In this document: one piece after another, positions 14,956-16,035 of the stretch | How positions within the stretch are numbered: the first letter of the stretch is position 1 | Layout of the letters: each line of letters starts with the position of its first letter | Source: JBCDCU01 sp039180865 | GTDB taxonomy: Bacteria > Pseudomonadota > Alphaproteobacteria > Rhizobiales > JACESI01 | DNA length: 16,035 nt | Direction of reading: 5' to 3' | Assembly: GCA_039180865.1 (NCBI GenBank) | Contig: JBCDCZ010000082.1 | Span: forward strand, 1-16,035 | The notes under the pieces: model-generated | Database searches by the model: none | What the model was told of the DNA's origin: nothing | What the model saw: only the letters and a program-made list of their open reading frames with translations | Made by a program: the position numbers and the translations under genes

Positions 14956-16035
14956 GTGTTTCATTTTTTTAGGAAGCCCGAACCAGACTACAATGGATTT
15001 CTTGCAAACATCACAGAACACAGTGTCTTCGGGCCACTCAACGATCATATCAGCTACCGATTCAAAGTCAGCCTTGACCGGGGAAAATACAAAGAATCCA
15101 TGTTGGGTGAAGATTTTGACGGAATGTGGTACTCAGAACGCCGGGACTGGGAAGGCGCGATCGAAGTTCAAAAAACTTACGGTAAGAATCTGCAATTAAA
15201 GTCTGGTACCTGCCCTCCGATAAAATTCCCTGAAAGACTTAGAACAATAACATTCAAGACTCGCGAGAATTACGAAAATCTGCCGGACGTTAGTCGCTTT
15301 ATTTCACCGTGGTTTCTGGCCTCTGAAACATTCATTGATCGGCTCGGTAATTTCGAAGGCGTGGTCCTGCAGACCGAACCGATCAACCTCCAGATCGAAA
15401 ACTGTCCGGAGTTCGAACCAGAAAGAAAGTTCTTTGCTGTTTTCGTTCGAAACCGCTTCTTTTTTTCGGAGCCGGACCGGATTCTCCTCTTGTCGCATAT
15501 AGCTAAACTGGTCCCAGCCTATTTGTATGGGAAGTATGATTCGTCTTTTCGACCAGCAGGTCAAAGTAAGCTGGTTTATTGTTTGGCGTACTTTGACAGC
15601 ACGGTTTTTGAGGTTTTCAAGAGCGCACCAATGACTGGTGCGGGCTTGTTGGAATCGGATTTCCTTGTTGGCCAATCCTCTGAGACAACCATTCGCAGTT
15701 TTAGTCTTACAGGGCTTCGATCGATCGCCGAAGGGGAAGCTGCAATTCCTTTGATCAAACGGCCAACAGAAGCAGGCAGGTCTAAAATAAATCTACTTGA
15801 TGACAGAACATGGGAAGTGCGCACAGCGAAGAAGATCAGTCCCGCACTACAGCACAGAATATTCTATGAGGGTCTCGATCATATACTGGAAAAAGTCGAG
15901 AAGCGCTATTTGAGGACGGAAACCGGTACTAAATTTGGTGAGAGGTTTTATTATGTCGAAATGAATTCTTTGCATTATCAGAGAACGCTTGGTCTCTTGT
16001 GCTCTGTGAAGGGGAAAAGTAGGCAAGAATTTGCA
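14956..16035 (+). CDS. Unrecognised protein, 5' part (runs off right edge)
   Basis: A frame open for all 360 codons from GTG (14956) to the window end, with no stop. AGGA lies seven to eight bases before the GTG, and an in-frame TAG stands just upstream, so this is very probably the true start. The visible protein starts F-H-F-F-R-K-P-E-P and is rich in Phe, Tyr, Arg and Glu, with no signal peptide or membrane segment and few cysteines. I recognise no domain; D-G-M-W-Y-S-E-R-R-D-W (55-65) and the F-F-A-V-F-V-R-N-R-F-F-F stretch (159-170) are the most distinctive pieces. It is soluble by appearance. The gene is clearly AT-richer than YaiI before it, which suggests recent acquisition (inference). 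Minus-strand frames at 15304-15675 and 15576-15824 are shadows of it. Confidence 0.8.
   Translation, partial: MFHFFRKPEPDYNGFLANITEHSVFGPLNDHISYRFKVSLDRGKYKESMLGEDFDGMWYSERRDWEGAIEVQKTYGKNLQLKSGTCPPIKFPERLRTITFKTRENYENLPDVSRFISPWFLASETFIDRLGNFEGVVLQTEPINLQIENCPEFEPERKFFAVFVRNRFFFSEPDRILLLSHIAKLVPAYLYGKYDSSFRPAGQSKLVYCLAYFDSTVFEVFKSAPMTGAGLLESDFLVGQSSETTIRSFSLTGLRSIAEGEAAIPLIKRPTEAGRSKINLLDDRTWEVRTAKKISPALQHRIFYEGLDHILEKVEKRYLRTETGTKFGERFYYVEMNSLHYQRTLGLLCSVKGKSRQEFA

Noticed and set aside
15304..15675. Minus-strand open frame of 123 codons
   Set aside because: Lies inside the 360-codon plus-strand frame that has a ribosome site; no family features.

Overview
The window looks like chromosomal DNA of an alphaproteobacterium. 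This is inferred from moderately high GC, families common in that class (ExoD, a short LOV protein, a UspF-like stress protein, TIGR02822-type alcohol dehydrogenase, YaiI), dense gene packing and mostly canonical Shine-Dalgarno sites. Genus cannot be told from the sequence alone. No rRNA, tRNA, CRISPR array, insertion sequence or integrase was seen.

Layout. Left edge (1-1475): the start of a secreted DUF6636-like protein leaving the window on the minus strand, then a plus-strand pair, a small PD-(D/E)XK-like protein and a DsbA-fold (2-hydroxychromene-2-carboxylate isomerase-like) protein. 1539-4079 is one large minus-strand gene for a membrane protein with about seven helices and a C-terminal patatin phospholipase domain. 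4289-8056 is a divergent metabolic locus: three small minus-strand enzymes (SnoaL-like, DJ-1/PfpI, SgcJ/EcaC-like) face a LysR regulator followed by a zinc alcohol dehydrogenase. Together these suggest a regulated response to reactive aldehydes or electrophiles. 8083-9720 is a LysE-type exporter divergent from a GcvA-like LysR regulator, whose promoter is unusually close to its ATG. 9709-10236 is a short LOV blue-light protein that overlaps the regulator tail to tail.

10523-11505 holds a GNAT acetyltransferase that seems to start at a non-canonical ATT, behind a VOC-fold protein. 11627-13081 is a universal stress protein plus second zinc alcohol dehydrogenase, preceded by an FNR/FixK-like box, so it may be an oxygen-limitation operon. 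13094-14847 contains ExoD, a small secreted four-cysteine protein, a 9-bp inverted repeat and YaiI. From 14956 to the right edge runs an open frame of 360 codons, AT-richer than its neighbours and not recognised. It has no stop in the window and may mark the edge of an accessory region.

No complete, clearly novel multi-gene system is evident. The items most worth a second look are the patatin membrane protein, the LOV protein, the ATT-start acetyltransferase and the unrecognised right-edge gene.
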